The notes beneath the pieces are model-generated. The model did not search any database. It was not told where the DNA came from and saw only the letters and a list, made by a program, of their open reading frames with translations. 64,000 bases of DNA from CAZABG01 sp964483465. Its GTDB lineage: Bacteria > Chlamydiota > Chlamydiia > Chlamydiales > Parachlamydiaceae. Location of the stretch: contig CAZABG010000002.1 in assembly GCA_964483465.1 (NCBI GenBank), positions 4,720 through 68,719 of the forward strand, in the 5' to 3' direction. Each line of letters starts with the position of its first letter. Within the stretch, counting starts at the first letter, position 1. Of this stretch, positions 1-8,174 are shown piece after piece. The position numbers and the translations under genes are program-made.

Positions 1-1
1 A

Positions 2-214
2 TGCTGGATCGATAATAATGGCAATCTTGATAGCTGCATCGCGATTCGTATGGGTATAGCAAAAGAGGGGAAGGTCTATGTTCGCGTCGGAGCCGGAATT
101 GTTATTGAATCAGATCCGGATAGCGAAGTACAAGAGACGCTTCATAAAGCACGAGGAGTATTAAACGCAATCGATCTTGCCGAGGAGGGGTTTAATGTTC
201 ATACTCATCGATAA
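2..214 (+). CDS. Anthranilate / aminodeoxychorismate synthase component I, C-terminal end (partial)
   Basis: Only the last 70 codons lie in the window; the gene begins upstream. The reading frame gives the conserved C-terminal block of the chorismate-binding enzymes TrpE and PabB: an NGNLDSCIAIR stretch, then a VRVGAGIVIESDPDSE stretch and a final helix. The family uses ammonia supplied by a glutaminase subunit to aminate chorismate. The last 20 bases overlap the start of the glutaminase gene, so the two are translationally coupled. TrpE (tryptophan) and PabB (folate) cannot be told apart from this fragment. Confidence 0.85.
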   Translation, partial: CWIDNNGNLDSCIAIRMGIAKEGKVYVRVGAGIVIESDPDSEVQETLHKARGVLNAIDLAEEGFNVHTHR

Positions 215-818
215 CTACGATAGTTTTACCTATAACCTCTATCAGGCTATTGCTCCTTTTACGCCGAATCTTGAAGTTATTCGTAATGATGCTAAAAGCG
301 TAGAGGAGATTGAGGCGCTGAATCCGGACGCCATTATCATTTCCCCAGGTCCCGGCTGGCCGAAAGACGCAGGGATAATCATTGAGTTAATTAAAAGGCT
401 CTCTCCAAAAATTCCGATTCTTGGAGTATGTCTTGGCCATCAAGCGATCGCGGAAGCTTTTGGTGGAAAAATCATCAACGCAGGCGAAATTGTACATGGC
501 AAATCGGTCAGTATCACTCATACGGCAAAAGGACTTTTTGAAAATCTTCCTTTGCCGATGGAGGTCGGACGCTATCACTCGCTTGTAGCTGACCCTGATA
601 CATTGCCCGCTTGTCTTACGATCGAAGCGACATCAAGCTCAGGAAAAATCATGGCCATCAAACATAAAGACTTTCCTTGCTGGGGGGTGCAGTTCCATCC
701 TGAATCTATCCTTACCCCTGAAGGCCCTAAAATCATCGAAAACTTTATTCGGCTTTCCAAAAAGTATTTTGTTCTTCTTTGTGCCTTTGCGCCTTCTTTT
801 GCTTCTTTGTGTTTATGA
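195..818 (+). CDS. trpG: Glutamine amidotransferase, anthranilate/aminodeoxychorismate synthase component II
   Basis: Class I glutamine amidotransferase, the glutaminase partner of the preceding TrpE/PabB protein. The nucleophile is Cys79 in GVCLGHQ, and the His168/Glu170 pair sits in GVQFHPES. The oxyanion-type PGPG motif is near residue 51. ATG at 195 is preferred over the in-frame upstream start because a GAGGAGG Shine-Dalgarno lies just before it and the family normally begins MFILIDNYDSF. The last ~17 residues (YFVLLCAF...) are not family sequence. They are encoded by the left arm of a palindromic element inserted at the gene end. The ancestral end was probably '...FIRLSKK', because a similar 'ttattcggctttc...taa' stretch reappears at 951-976. 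PabA is an equally good name; folE at 27.4 kb shows folate synthesis is plausible. Confidence 0.9.
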   Translation: MFILIDNYDSFTYNLYQAIAPFTPNLEVIRNDAKSVEEIEALNPDAIIISPGPGWPKDAGIIIELIKRLSPKIPILGVCLGHQAIAEAFGGKIINAGEIVHGKSVSITHTAKGLFENLPLPMEVGRYHSLVADPDTLPACLTIEATSSSGKIMAIKHKDFPCWGVQFHPESILTPEGPKIIENFIRLSKKYFVLLCAFAPSFASLCL

Positions 819-941
819 AATCTTGTATTTATATTAATTGGTCGTAAATTGTAGTAATGGATTATTAATACCCATCTTACAATTAATCATGAATTTATGT
901 TGATGTCGTGATTCATTAACACAAAGATACAAAAGAAGAAC
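771..941. repeat. MITE-like palindromic element, copy 1
   Basis: Left arm (771-~820) and right arm (911-941) are inverted repeats beginning and ending with GTTCTTCTTT / AAAGAAGAAC. The right arm is about 20 bases shorter than the left, so this copy is partly deleted. The ~90-base interior contains ACAATTAATCATGAATTTAT, which is identical in copy 2. The left arm replaces the end of trpG. No ORF is carried, so it fits a non-autonomous element. Confidence 0.7.
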
Positions 942-996
942 TATGGGTGCAGTTATTCGGCTTTCAAAAAAATAATCTTTGTTTATTCTCTAGCAT

Positions 997-1512
997 ATGT
1001 CGAACCAAATACATTTAAGAAAATTATCTATCGACGATGCCTCCGATTTTATGGAGTGGGCTTCCGATGATGAAGTAACTAAATGGTTGACATGGGAAAG
1101 TTATCATTCTATTGAAGAAGTAAAAAAGTTCCTTTCAGATATCGTTGAAAAGCATCCTTGTTTTATGGGGATTTGCCTTGGAAATAAAGTGATCGGAACC
1201 ATCTCCTTGGAAAGAAGGAAAAGAGCTATGAGCTGCACCACTATTTTAGCGTACGTTCTATCCCGTAAATATTGGGGAATGGGTTATATGACTCAGGCGG
1301 TTTTAAAAGCAGTGGAAATTGCTTTTAAAGATAGTGAAATCTTAAGGGTGGAAGCGCAAGTCGACTCTAAAAATTTTTCCTCTCAACGAGTGTTGGAAAA
1401 AGCTGGTTTTGTAAAAGAAGGGCTTATGCGTAGCTGTGCGATTCAAAAAGGAGAGGTGCGAGACCGGTTCCTTTATTCATTCGTTAGACAGAGATATAAT
1501 ATTAATATTTAA
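997..1512 (+). CDS. GNAT family N-acetyltransferase (RimJ/RimL-like)
   Basis: This 171-residue protein matches the RimJ/RimL branch of GNAT acetyltransferases. It starts with IHLRKLSIDDA. A β4 strand (AYVLSRKYWGMGYMTQAV) carries the acetyl-CoA pyrophosphate loop in the degenerate form RKYWGMGYMT. The late motif VDSKNFSSQRVLEKAGFVKEG is typical of the family. The substrate could be a protein N-terminus or a small amine. The start has no strong Shine-Dalgarno. A decayed piece of the same gene (CALQKGEVCDRL in place of CAIQKGEVRDRF) remains at 2991-3029, so this locus was duplicated. Confidence 0.85.
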   Translation: MSNQIHLRKLSIDDASDFMEWASDDEVTKWLTWESYHSIEEVKKFLSDIVEKHPCFMGICLGNKVIGTISLERRKRAMSCTTILAYVLSRKYWGMGYMTQAVLKAVEIAFKDSEILRVEAQVDSKNFSSQRVLEKAGFVKEGLMRSCAIQKGEVRDRFLYSFVRQRYNINI

Positions 1513-1554
1513 TTAAGAAATTCAATTAGTTTTATTCTGGGCCTGATTTAATGG

Positions 1555-1569
1555 TATAATACTTGGATA
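1555..1569 (+). promoter_or_regulatory. Perfect -10 box abutting the start of the next gene
   Basis: TATAAT at 1555-1560 lies eight bases before ATG 1569 and overlaps the region of the alternative TTG start at 1563. No clear -35 box or Shine-Dalgarno is seen. If it is used, transcription would begin at or beside the start codon. Confidence 0.4.
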
Positions 1570-2597
1570 TGTATATACCCGATTCTGATCCTAGGAATCA
1601 TTATAGAGCTGAACAAAACTCATTTAATAGACAAGTAAATCAAGCTCGAAATCTGATTCCCGTTACCATTAAAGATAGGATTTTAGCTGGAGTTTATCCT
1701 CTTGTTGAAAAAGGGGCCTCAAGGGCTCCTTATCTTTACACGATGAAAGAGTTTTTTAGACAAACGAAGGATACGATCCATTCGACATTGGATCGTTTAG
1801 ATTATAATGGACTATGGCCTTACATCAAATTAATTGATCAAGTCAACAAGGGTATCCCATTTCGCGATACAAAAATATATTCAGGTGATGAGCTTTATGG
1901 TTCTACTTGTGCGGGCATGAGCCGTACGATAATTAAAGCGTTAAGAAAAAATCATGGAATTGATGCCAATTTTGCAGTGCAAAAGCAAGAAGGGCATCAT
2001 TTTGAACATGCCGCTGTCATAGTTGAGTGTACAGATGGTTTTGTACTGATCGATCCTCGATCAGATCCAAAAAATAGAATGTTTTTAATCCCTTTTCAAA
2101 CCACCGTTGGCTATGATGGTTTTCACATTAAGGCTTTAACTAGAGGAAGTTCAACGCCCTTAACCATTACCTATGACGAAATGGATGAGTATCCGGAACT
2201 ATCATTTGAATATCACACGAATATTTTGAATGGTGACGACATAGTGATGAAACACTTTATCATGCATGTTTCAACGGAGTTTATCCCCATTAGTTTATAT
2301 AATCCCGATGGCTCTGCAAGAAAATATATCTTGGTTATTCCCAGCGAATCAAAAATTATCTTAAAAAATAAATCGACTACAAAAGATAAAGAAAGCCAGA
2401 CTTTTTCTTTCAGTTCAATTTTAAAAGGAGAGCTTAAAGATAAGCTCGAACAGTTTATGGCCCCCGATTATGTTTCGTTAGTGCCGGGATTTCATATCCC
2501 TTTTGAAGTCCTCTACCAACAACTTTATCATTTTGCCTCCCAAGAGGAGACGATAAAACGATTATTCCAAGAAGCAAATTTGAACAATACATTTTAA
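1569..2597 (+). CDS. Unknown protein with a possible Cys-His-Asp (transglutaminase/papain-like) core
   Basis: I do not recognise the family. Counting from the upstream TTG at 1563 (344 residues), the middle holds GSTCAGMSRTIIKAL with Cys116 at a helix start, then GHHFEHAAVIVE with His149, then FVLIDPRSDP with Asp164. This order and spacing resemble the catalytic triad of transglutaminase-like and papain-fold enzymes. No signal peptide or membrane segment is visible. The gene lies between two copies of the trpG 3' end plus palindromic element, so it sits inside a duplication or insertion. An uncharacterised intracellular enzyme or secreted effector would fit. Start is ATG 1569 or TTG 1563. Confidence 0.65.
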   Translation: MYIPDSDPRNHYRAEQNSFNRQVNQARNLIPVTIKDRILAGVYPLVEKGASRAPYLYTMKEFFRQTKDTIHSTLDRLDYNGLWPYIKLIDQVNKGIPFRDTKIYSGDELYGSTCAGMSRTIIKALRKNHGIDANFAVQKQEGHHFEHAAVIVECTDGFVLIDPRSDPKNRMFLIPFQTTVGYDGFHIKALTRGSSTPLTITYDEMDEYPELSFEYHTNILNGDDIVMKHFIMHVSTEFIPISLYNPDGSARKYILVIPSESKIILKNKSTTKDKESQTFSFSSILKGELKDKLEQFMAPDYVSLVPGFHIPFEVLYQQLYHFASQEETIKRLFQEANLNNTF

Positions 2598-2607
2598 CTC
2601 TTTTTCT

Positions 2608-2774
2608 TTGCCCGCTTGTCTTACTATCGAAGCGACTCAAGCTCAGGGAAAATCATGGCCATTAAACATAAAGACTTTCCTTGCTGGGGGGTGCAATTCC
2701 ATCCTGAATCTATCCTTACCCCCGAAGGTAGTAAAATCATCGAGAACTTTATTCGGCTTTCCAAAAAGTATTTT
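2608..2774 (+). pseudogene. Decayed duplicate of the trpG 3' end
   Basis: Bases 2608-2774 repeat trpG 604-770 almost exactly, covering codons from about Leu137 to the KK at the end of the catalytic domain. A one-base loss near 2636 ('gcgactcaagc' against 'gcgacatcaagc') shifts the frame. Neither the glutaminase Cys nor a start is present, so it cannot be functional. Confidence 0.85.
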
Positions 2775-2965
2775 GTTCTTCTTTGTGCCTTTAAAGTCTT
2801 CTTTTGTTCCTTTGTGTTAATGAATCCCGAATTTAACTTAAGTGATCGTAAATTATAGTAATGTATTTTTAATACCCATCTTACAATTAATCATGAATTT
2901 ATGTTGATGTCGTGATTCATTAACACAAAGGATTAAAAAAAGGCTTTAAAGGCACAAAGAAGAAC
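2775..2965. repeat. MITE-like palindromic element, copy 2 (complete arms)
   Basis: Two 51-base terminal inverted repeats, 2775-2825 and 2915-2965, differ at only a few positions and flank an 89-base interior. The element starts GTTCTTCTTTGTGCC and ends with its complement. The interior matches copy 1 (820-910). The element could fold into a long hairpin if transcribed. It has no ORF. Confidence 0.8.
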
Positions 2966-2990
2966 AATAGGTACAGTATTAATAAATAAA

Positions 2991-3029
2991 TGCGCACTTC
3001 AAAAGGGAGAAGTGTGTGACCGTTTAGGT
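2991..3029 (+). pseudogene. Remnant of the GNAT acetyltransferase C-terminus
   Basis: Translation gives CALQKGEVCDRLG, matching CAIQKGEVRDRF near the end of the intact acetyltransferase (about 1435-1475). It follows palindromic copy 2 just as the intact GNAT follows copy 1, so both belong to one duplicated block, with most of GNAT lost here. Confidence 0.7.
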
Positions 3030-3404
3030 AACTTGCTTTTCCAATTCTCTTTTAATGCTCATGATTAGTAGCTTATCATAAGCTATTTCTGCAGAAAGAA
3101 ATCTGGCTTGATTATCTCGTTCTTCATCACTTCCTTTAAGATCATTTAGTTTTGATCTTAAATAAGTCATGCACCAGTTTACGCGATATAGAGCGTTGCT
3201 CAAATTATATATATCTTTCAGATCTTTTGGATGGCAGTGGCAAATGACAGGAACTGCAATGTCAGGCTTTGGTTCAATAGGTTCTGGGCTATAGATACTG
3301 ACAATATCAAAAGATGGAAGTTTTTTGTTTGTCACATAATTTGGACAACCATTTGTATACGATCTAGAGTAGCAGAAGGGTGAATAGTCAGTTTCAGGTT
3401 GCAT
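3024..3404 (-). CDS. Hypothetical protein, 126 residues
   Basis: I do not recognise this protein. The N-terminal half is rich in Pro, Tyr and Cys (YSPFCYSRS, NGCPNYV, CHCHP). The C-terminal half is a charged helical stretch starting at LKDIYNLSNALYRV. The Cys/His cluster could bind a metal, but no named finger is evident. The stop codon lies in the GNAT remnant, so the 3' end was shaped by that rearrangement. It is 18 bases downstream of the quinone oxidoreductase stop and could be read as the second gene of that transcript. Confidence 0.55.
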   Translation of the reverse strand: MQPETDYSPFCYSRSYTNGCPNYVTNKKLPSFDIVSIYSPEPIEPKPDIAVPVICHCHPKDLKDIYNLSNALYRVNWCMTYLRSKLNDLKGSDEERDNQARFLSAEIAYDKLLIMSIKRELEKQVT

Positions 3405-3422
3405 TTTAAGCTCTTTGGAAAA

Positions 3423-4409
3423 TTAAACAGTGACGACTATTTTACCAAATTGCTGATTTGATTCAAGGTAGCGATGAGCGTCCACCATATTTTCAAACTT
3501 AAAAGTTTTAGCGATGATAGGTTTTAATTTGCCACTTGATAGCCCATCTAGGATAAGTTTTTTAGCTTTTTCGTATTTTTCGGGGGTTGCGATCACGTCG
3601 AAAAGGACGTAGCCTCGCATCGTAAGCGATTTTGAAAGAGCGGTGAAAAGAGGGAAGGGGGTAGGCTCAGAACTTAACGCACCATATTGAAAGAGTATCC
3701 CTTTATCCGCCATTGCGTCAGCAAGAGCAAGAACGCCTTTACCTCCGATAGGATCAAAAACGATGCGGGCACCTTTGCCGCCTGTAATCTCCATCACTTT
3801 TTTAGGCAAATCATCGGCTTGTGTGATGACATGCTTGGCTCCGGCCTCTTTTAACGCATTTACTTTCTCGTTCGTTCTGGTTGTAGCAATCGGTGTGGCT
3901 CCTACCAAATTACAAAGTTGAATCGCGGCAAGTCCGACACTGCTTGAGGCGGCAGTAATTATCACTACGTCCTCTTTTGTCATATGGGCAATGTCGAAAA
4001 GGGCGCCGTATGCCGTTAGGTATTGCATCCAGCTCGCGGCTCCCTCCTCAAAGGAAATATTAGAGGGATTTTTTATGACCGAATAAGCCGGTACGATGAC
4101 CTTTTCTCCATAGACCCCATATTTTGCCATATCAGGAATAGGAGAGACGCTTATTTTATCGCCTGGTTTTATGTCTTTAACGTCAGGGCCTACCGCTGTT
4201 ACGATACCTGAAGCTTCATAGCCTATTTTTGAAGGAAATTGAGGTTGAACAAGGTATCTGCCTAAGCGAAATAAAGATTCTGCCCGATTTAGACCAATCG
4301 CTTTAACCTCATATTGCACTTCTCCTTTGGCCGGAGCCGGAACGTCTAAGTTTTCGATTTGTAAAACCTCAGGTCCGCCTGCTTTATGAAAACGATAGGT
4401 TCTTGTCAT
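3423..4409 (-). CDS. Zinc-independent NADPH:quinone oxidoreductase (MDR superfamily)
   Basis: A 328-residue medium-chain dehydrogenase/reductase of the quinone oxidoreductase type. The GroES-like N-terminal domain contains VKAIGLNRAE, GYEASGIVTAVG and KPGDKIS. The Rossmann domain contains ITAASSSVGLAAIQL, a variant of the GxGxxG nucleotide loop. The cysteine ligands of structural and catalytic zinc are absent, as in QOR enzymes. It probably reduces quinones or reactive enones with NADPH in the cytosol. It is followed at 18 bases by the 126-residue ORF on the same strand. Confidence 0.88.
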   Translation of the reverse strand: MTRTYRFHKAGGPEVLQIENLDVPAPAKGEVQYEVKAIGLNRAESLFRLGRYLVQPQFPSKIGYEASGIVTAVGPDVKDIKPGDKISVSPIPDMAKYGVYGEKVIVPAYSVIKNPSNISFEEGAASWMQYLTAYGALFDIAHMTKEDVVIITAASSSVGLAAIQLCNLVGATPIATTRTNEKVNALKEAGAKHVITQADDLPKKVMEITGGKGARIVFDPIGGKGVLALADAMADKGILFQYGALSSEPTPFPLFTALSKSLTMRGYVLFDVIATPEKYEKAKKLILDGLSSGKLKPIIAKTFKFENMVDAHRYLESNQQFGKIVVTV

Positions 4410-4687
4410 AGCTTCTCCTAAAATCTAAACGTATAAAGAGAAGATTTAATTTTTTAAAGGGAGAAACGAGCTCAGTAAAATAGCAGAAATATTTTGGTTA
4501 TAAGAGACAATCATGCGGATAGGTTCAAAGGAAAAGAGTTGGGGGATAGAGACTGTATGTTTTGTTTTTGAACTTCCCTAGATATAAAGTCTAATTCGTT
4601 CGTATTATTTAATTGTGGATTACGATCTAAATAAGATATAGGCATAAAAAGAAAGATTATAAATTAAACTAACAAAAAGGTCAATTT

Positions 4688-5299
4688 ATGATAGCTCCTG
4701 TATATGCGCTTGGACTGCCTGCCCCTACATGCGAGGGAAGAGAACTGACTAAAAGAGATGTAGGCAGATGGGTGGTAAGGACGCGACCTAGTAATGCCGG
4801 CAGCGACTGGTCCTTTACCGTAAGAGGATCGACAATTGAAGAGTGGAAAAGACAAGTTGTAAAAGTGATCGCCATTAAGCGTGCGCAAGTATACGTAGAG
4901 GATAGAGGCGGTAAAACCTATGTCTTAGATGATGAAATGAGTAATGACACAGGCTGGCTTACTCTTGAGGAATTCAGAACTAGGAAAGTTTCTTATGTGA
5001 ATCTGCCTTATTCAACATTCATAAAAGAAACAAAATGGTTAGAGGCAAGCGACGTAGGTAAAAAATTTGTACGCGTCGCAAATAATGGGGCGCTCGATGT
5101 TAATTTTATTTTGCCTGAATTTACACTGTCCCAAATTGATTTATTCGCAGTTGAGGTGCTTGCCTATAAATACAATAAAATTACCATTAGCTTTGACGGA
5201 AGAAAAATTGAATTAAAAGATGATTACGCTCTAGCGGCGGGCTGGGTAGAGGTTAATGCATTTAAAGAAGCGATAAAGAAACAGGGAATTATTTTATAG
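4688..5299 (+). CDS. Tandem-family protein with two LTxxDVGK domains
   Basis: First member of a six-gene local family. The 203 residues split into two ~100-residue units. Unit one has EGRELTKRDVGRWVVRTRP (near residue 16) and ends GWLTLEEF. Unit two has TKWLEASDVGKKFVRV (near residue 117) and ends AGWVEVNAF. The predicted fold is β-rich. No signal peptide or membrane segment is seen. Function is unknown; DVGKxV motifs are common in small β-barrel modules. Its 3' end overlaps the convergent minus-strand gene by 6 bases. Confidence 0.75.
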   Translation: MIAPVYALGLPAPTCEGRELTKRDVGRWVVRTRPSNAGSDWSFTVRGSTIEEWKRQVVKVIAIKRAQVYVEDRGGKTYVLDDEMSNDTGWLTLEEFRTRKVSYVNLPYSTFIKETKWLEASDVGKKFVRVANNGALDVNFILPEFTLSQIDLFAVEVLAYKYNKITISFDGRKIELKDDYALAAGWVEVNAFKEAIKKQGIIL

Positions 5300-5650
5300 C
5301 CTGCTCGCTTCGCCAAAAAACGAGGCGATTTTTATAAGCCATTCCCGGGGAAATTTATCGGGATGGCTTTCTAAATAATGAATGGTTTTTTCATTAAATT
5401 CGATTCCTCCTTCCGCTTTCTTAAATTGATATTTGCAATTTCCGTCTCGAAAACTGTATTTGGGAGGACAAAGTTCGCATCTATAAAGAGAGTTTGGAAT
5501 TAACTCTTTAGAATCATCTTTAGGGTATACGATTTTTGCTTGAAAAGTTCTTCCGGAAGGAGTTCTCAACGAAATTTCTTTATGCGGTTTATATTCTTTA
5601 AGATAGAGAACCATGCCCATCATTTCATTAATGGGCGAAGGAAAACTCAT
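5294..5650 (-). CDS. Hypothetical protein, 118 residues, coupled to the O-methyltransferase
   Basis: I do not recognise it. A short β-rich N-terminus (MVLYLKEYKP, ISLRTPSGRTFQAKIVYP) precedes a CELCPP pair and a helical C-terminus. Its ATG overlaps the stop of the upstream methyltransferase in an ATGA arrangement, so the two are co-translated. The pair interrupts the plus-strand LTxxDVGK gene family. Function cannot be inferred. Confidence 0.6.
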   Translation of the reverse strand: MSFPSPINEMMGMVLYLKEYKPHKEISLRTPSGRTFQAKIVYPKDDSKELIPNSLYRCELCPPKYSFRDGNCKYQFKKAEGGIEFNEKTIHYLESHPDKFPREWLIKIASFFGEASRL

Positions 5651-6315
5651 TCCTTTCCTTTTACGATTGAAAATCCAAGAGAATCTAATCTGCCCGACTC
5701 GCCTACGATCGTGGTAATTAGGGTTGAATCCAGATTGGGATGATTCGCTATCTTCTGATTATATTCATAAATCCTTTGAGATTCCAAATGGCCGGGCTTA
5801 TTGATGGGCTCTAGCTTAGGAATTAGGTTGTCGCTTAAAATTAACGTTCCCTCTCTCGTTAATGGCATGACTTTTTCAAGATAGTTCGGATAGTTTCTTT
5901 TATCGGCGTCAATAAAAATGAGATCGAATGGGGGATCATTTTTCATTTCTTCTAGAATTTTTAACGCATCTCCTTCTCGAATTTCAATCCTATCTTCTTT
6001 TCCGGCATTTTTAATCACTTGTTTTGCGCAAGCAATATGATCAGGAACAATTTCGATCGTAATAATTTTCCCGCCAGGTTCAAGTGCTTTTTCAAACCAA
6101 AGCGTGCTGTAGGCGCCAAGAGTTCCGATTTCTAAAATGCGCTTTGGTTTTTGCAGTTTAGCTAGAAGATAAAGCAACTTTCCAACATTCGCAGGAACTT
6201 CGATGGGAGGAAGCGTATTATTTCGACTGTTTTGCTTAGCGAAAATTAAATTCTCATCCTCCAGAACAAAAGTATCAATTGTATATTTTTTTAGATCCGC
6301 TGCTCTATCGTCCAT
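5647..6315 (-). CDS. SAM-dependent O-methyltransferase (class I, caffeoyl-CoA OMT-like)
   Basis: A 222-residue class I methyltransferase of the catechol/caffeoyl-CoA O-methyltransferase family. Motif I is ILEIGTLGAYSTLWF (near residue 60), followed by the acidic strand IITIEI. Motif DLIFIDADKRNY carries the metal-binding Asp, and LILSDN follows. These are the divalent-cation and SAM sites of the family. The substrate, probably a vicinal diol or catechol-like compound, cannot be read from sequence. First gene of a two-gene unit with the 118-residue ORF. Confidence 0.9.
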   Translation of the reverse strand: MDDRAADLKKYTIDTFVLEDENLIFAKQNSRNNTLPPIEVPANVGKLLYLLAKLQKPKRILEIGTLGAYSTLWFEKALEPGGKIITIEIVPDHIACAKQVIKNAGKEDRIEIREGDALKILEEMKNDPPFDLIFIDADKRNYPNYLEKVMPLTREGTLILSDNLIPKLEPINKPGHLESQRIYEYNQKIANHPNLDSTLITTIVGESGRLDSLGFSIVKGKE

Positions 6316-6385
6316 TTAAAATGTCTTAAAGTTATATTCTCATTCATTATAGAATATCGCTTTTTATTTGCGATAAGGAATCCAA

Positions 6386-6718
6386 TTGGCAGCTCCTATT
6401 TACAAAAATTATTACAAAGATATTGGCCGCAAGCTAACTCTTCATGATGTAGGAAAATCAATCGTGAGAACCCTCCCTTTTAGCGGGGATCGTTTTTTTA
6501 TGGTTCCAAAAAGTGAAGATTACACGAGCGTACACGTAATTCTCCTCTCGATTGATATAAGCGGGTTGCTTTGTGAGGCTCAATCAGGAGATCATTTTAG
6601 AATAGATGGATTTGAAGCTTTTGAATCGGCGTATCTAACTTTAACTGAATTTTTGATGAAAGTGCGAAGCGAACATATTGTTGCAAAAGAAATTATAAGG
6701 GTGTCATTCGATATCTAA
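6386..6718 (+). CDS. Tandem-family LTxxDVGK protein (one domain)
   Basis: 110 residues, starting at TTG with AAGGA upstream. It carries KDIGRKLTLHDVGKSIVRTLP near residue 11 and YLTLTEF near residue 82, the paired signature of the local family. Between them lie short predicted β-strands (FFMVPKS, VHVILLSIDISGLLC). Function unknown. It begins a run of five consecutive plus-strand members separated by short gaps. Confidence 0.7.
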   Translation: MAAPIYKNYYKDIGRKLTLHDVGKSIVRTLPFSGDRFFMVPKSEDYTSVHVILLSIDISGLLCEAQSGDHFRIDGFEAFESAYLTLTEFLMKVRSEHIVAKEIIRVSFDI

Positions 6719-6752
6719 AGGTTAGCAAATATATAAAACTAGAGGAGCATTC

Positions 6753-7100
6753 ATGAGTATTGACGGATATAATCCTTATACTAGAACGATTAAACACGAA
6801 GTATATCCAGGAATCGGAAGGCATCTAACGCAGGATGATGTCAACAAACGCGTAGTTAGAGTTTATCCCTTAGGAAGAGATTGTACTTTAATTCCAATCA
6901 ATAAAAATGATGTGCAAGGATCTGTTTTAAAGGTATTAAAGGGGGATCAAGTCATACTTAATAGTGTTCATATAGAAAATCTGACTTTAGGGGCTCAATG
7001 GCTAGATAAGAATTGGCTGACTGTAGCCGAGTTTATAGAGAGAACGGAATTCGTGGCGGCACAAATTTTTGAAACATACGACTCAGATCCCCCTTATTGA
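6753..7100 (+). CDS. Tandem-family LTxxDVGK protein (one domain)
   Basis: 115 residues with a good Shine-Dalgarno (GAGGAG) before ATG. The signature is GIGRHLTQDDVNKRVVRVYP, closing with NWLTVAEFIE. It is closest to the member at 8175: both start MSI, share YPGIGR and a 'W-x-D-x-NWLTV' stretch, and have similar upstream DNA, which points to a recent duplication. Function unknown. Confidence 0.72.
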   Translation: MSIDGYNPYTRTIKHEVYPGIGRHLTQDDVNKRVVRVYPLGRDCTLIPINKNDVQGSVLKVLKGDQVILNSVHIENLTLGAQWLDKNWLTVAEFIERTEFVAAQIFETYDSDPPY

Positions 7101-7144
7101 AAACTCTTCAAATTTATGACTCAAACAAAAAATAGGTAATCAAC

Positions 7145-7837
7145 GTGCAAGTCTCTTTAACCATTACCCCAATATATCCCGAACTAGGCAGACAGCTCTC
7201 TACTCAAGATATCAATCAAATGGTCGTGAGGGTTAGACCCTATTTTAATGACGGTAAGCTTAGTTTTGAATTCATACCTAAACGAGTAGAGGAGGCGAAA
7301 ACGGCTGCTTTTCGATTAATCGAGCTTGATTATTCCGGAATTACGGTGCTTAAAGAGGGGATTAAAAAGAGAATCAGCAAAGAAGAAGCTTCTGCCTCTT
7401 TGTATTTGACCGTCGCCGAATTCGAAGCAAGAGCTGTTAAAGCGCTTGTTGTTAAATTTGATCATAGCACGCGTCTTTTTCGAGATGAAATAAGATTGAT
7501 AGAGAGGTCGGTGTGGCCGAATATCGGCAGGGCATTAACTCCCTCAGATATAGGGAAGAAGATGGTAAGAATCTATCCATACTTATACAAAGAAAAGTAT
7601 GAATATTCGTTAATTCCAGATTCTGTGAAATCTGAAAGAGATTTCGGTCAATCTGAAATTCTAATCCATTTGGATCATCCAAGAGCTATTTTTAGGATGC
7701 GTTTACTGAATTTACTCCATCCTGTGGATAGAGATGATAATTATCTTTCTAAGGAGGAATTCCTTTTAAAAGCTCCTCTTTCGAAAAGAGAAGTTCACGT
7801 ATTAGCAGCAGGGCAATTAATAGAAATAAGAAAATAA
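7145..7837 (+). CDS. Tandem-family LTxxDVGK protein (two domains)
   Basis: 230 residues from GTG. Unit one carries ELGRQLSTQDINQMVVRVRP and ends YLTVAEFEA. Unit two carries NIGRALTPSDIGKKMVRIYP near residue 125 and ends YLSKEEFLLKA. The two-unit form, like the 4688 gene, suggests fusion or internal duplication of a one-domain ancestor. Function unknown. Confidence 0.72.
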   Translation: MQVSLTITPIYPELGRQLSTQDINQMVVRVRPYFNDGKLSFEFIPKRVEEAKTAAFRLIELDYSGITVLKEGIKKRISKEEASASLYLTVAEFEARAVKALVVKFDHSTRLFRDEIRLIERSVWPNIGRALTPSDIGKKMVRIYPYLYKEKYEYSLIPDSVKSERDFGQSEILIHLDHPRAIFRMRLLNLLHPVDRDDNYLSKEEFLLKAPLSKREVHVLAAGQLIEIRK

Positions 7838-7841
7838 AATT

Positions 7842-8162
7842 ATGACATGTGTTTCTACTCGTGACGTATATTATGACATAGGAAGAGGGCTCACATCAGA
7901 TCTTTTAGGAAAAAAAGTTTTGATGACAGAGCCTTATCGTAAGGACGATGGGCTTGACTATACGTTCATGCCCAATTTTTTGGATAATGCTTTTACTTTG
8001 GAATGGCTTACCGATTCAAGCGCGGTTGTTTCAAGGGGGAATGTTTATTACTATGTTTGTAAAGAAGCGCTATCCAAATGGATGACAATCGATGAATTTA
8101 GAAGTTGTATTCAAAAAACTCAAGGGTTTGTACATTTTATCCATTACGGGATGCCTTGTTAA
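7842..8162 (+). CDS. Tandem-family LTxxDVGK protein (divergent, one domain)
   Basis: 106 residues, starting four bases after the previous stop with no evident Shine-Dalgarno, so probably translated by re-initiation. The signature is DIGRGLTSDLLGKKVLMTEP, where the DVGK core has become LLGK, and the end is WMTIDEF. It is the most divergent member. Function unknown. Confidence 0.65.
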   Translation: MTCVSTRDVYYDIGRGLTSDLLGKKVLMTEPYRKDDGLDYTFMPNFLDNAFTLEWLTDSSAVVSRGNVYYYVCKEALSKWMTIDEFRSCIQKTQGFVHFIHYGMPC

Positions 8163-8174
8163 AATGGAGTATTC

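Noticed and set aside
2616..2858. 80-codon ORF in the trpG duplicate
   Set aside because: It is a frameshifted remnant of trpG continuing into the palindromic element, without catalytic Cys or N-terminus.
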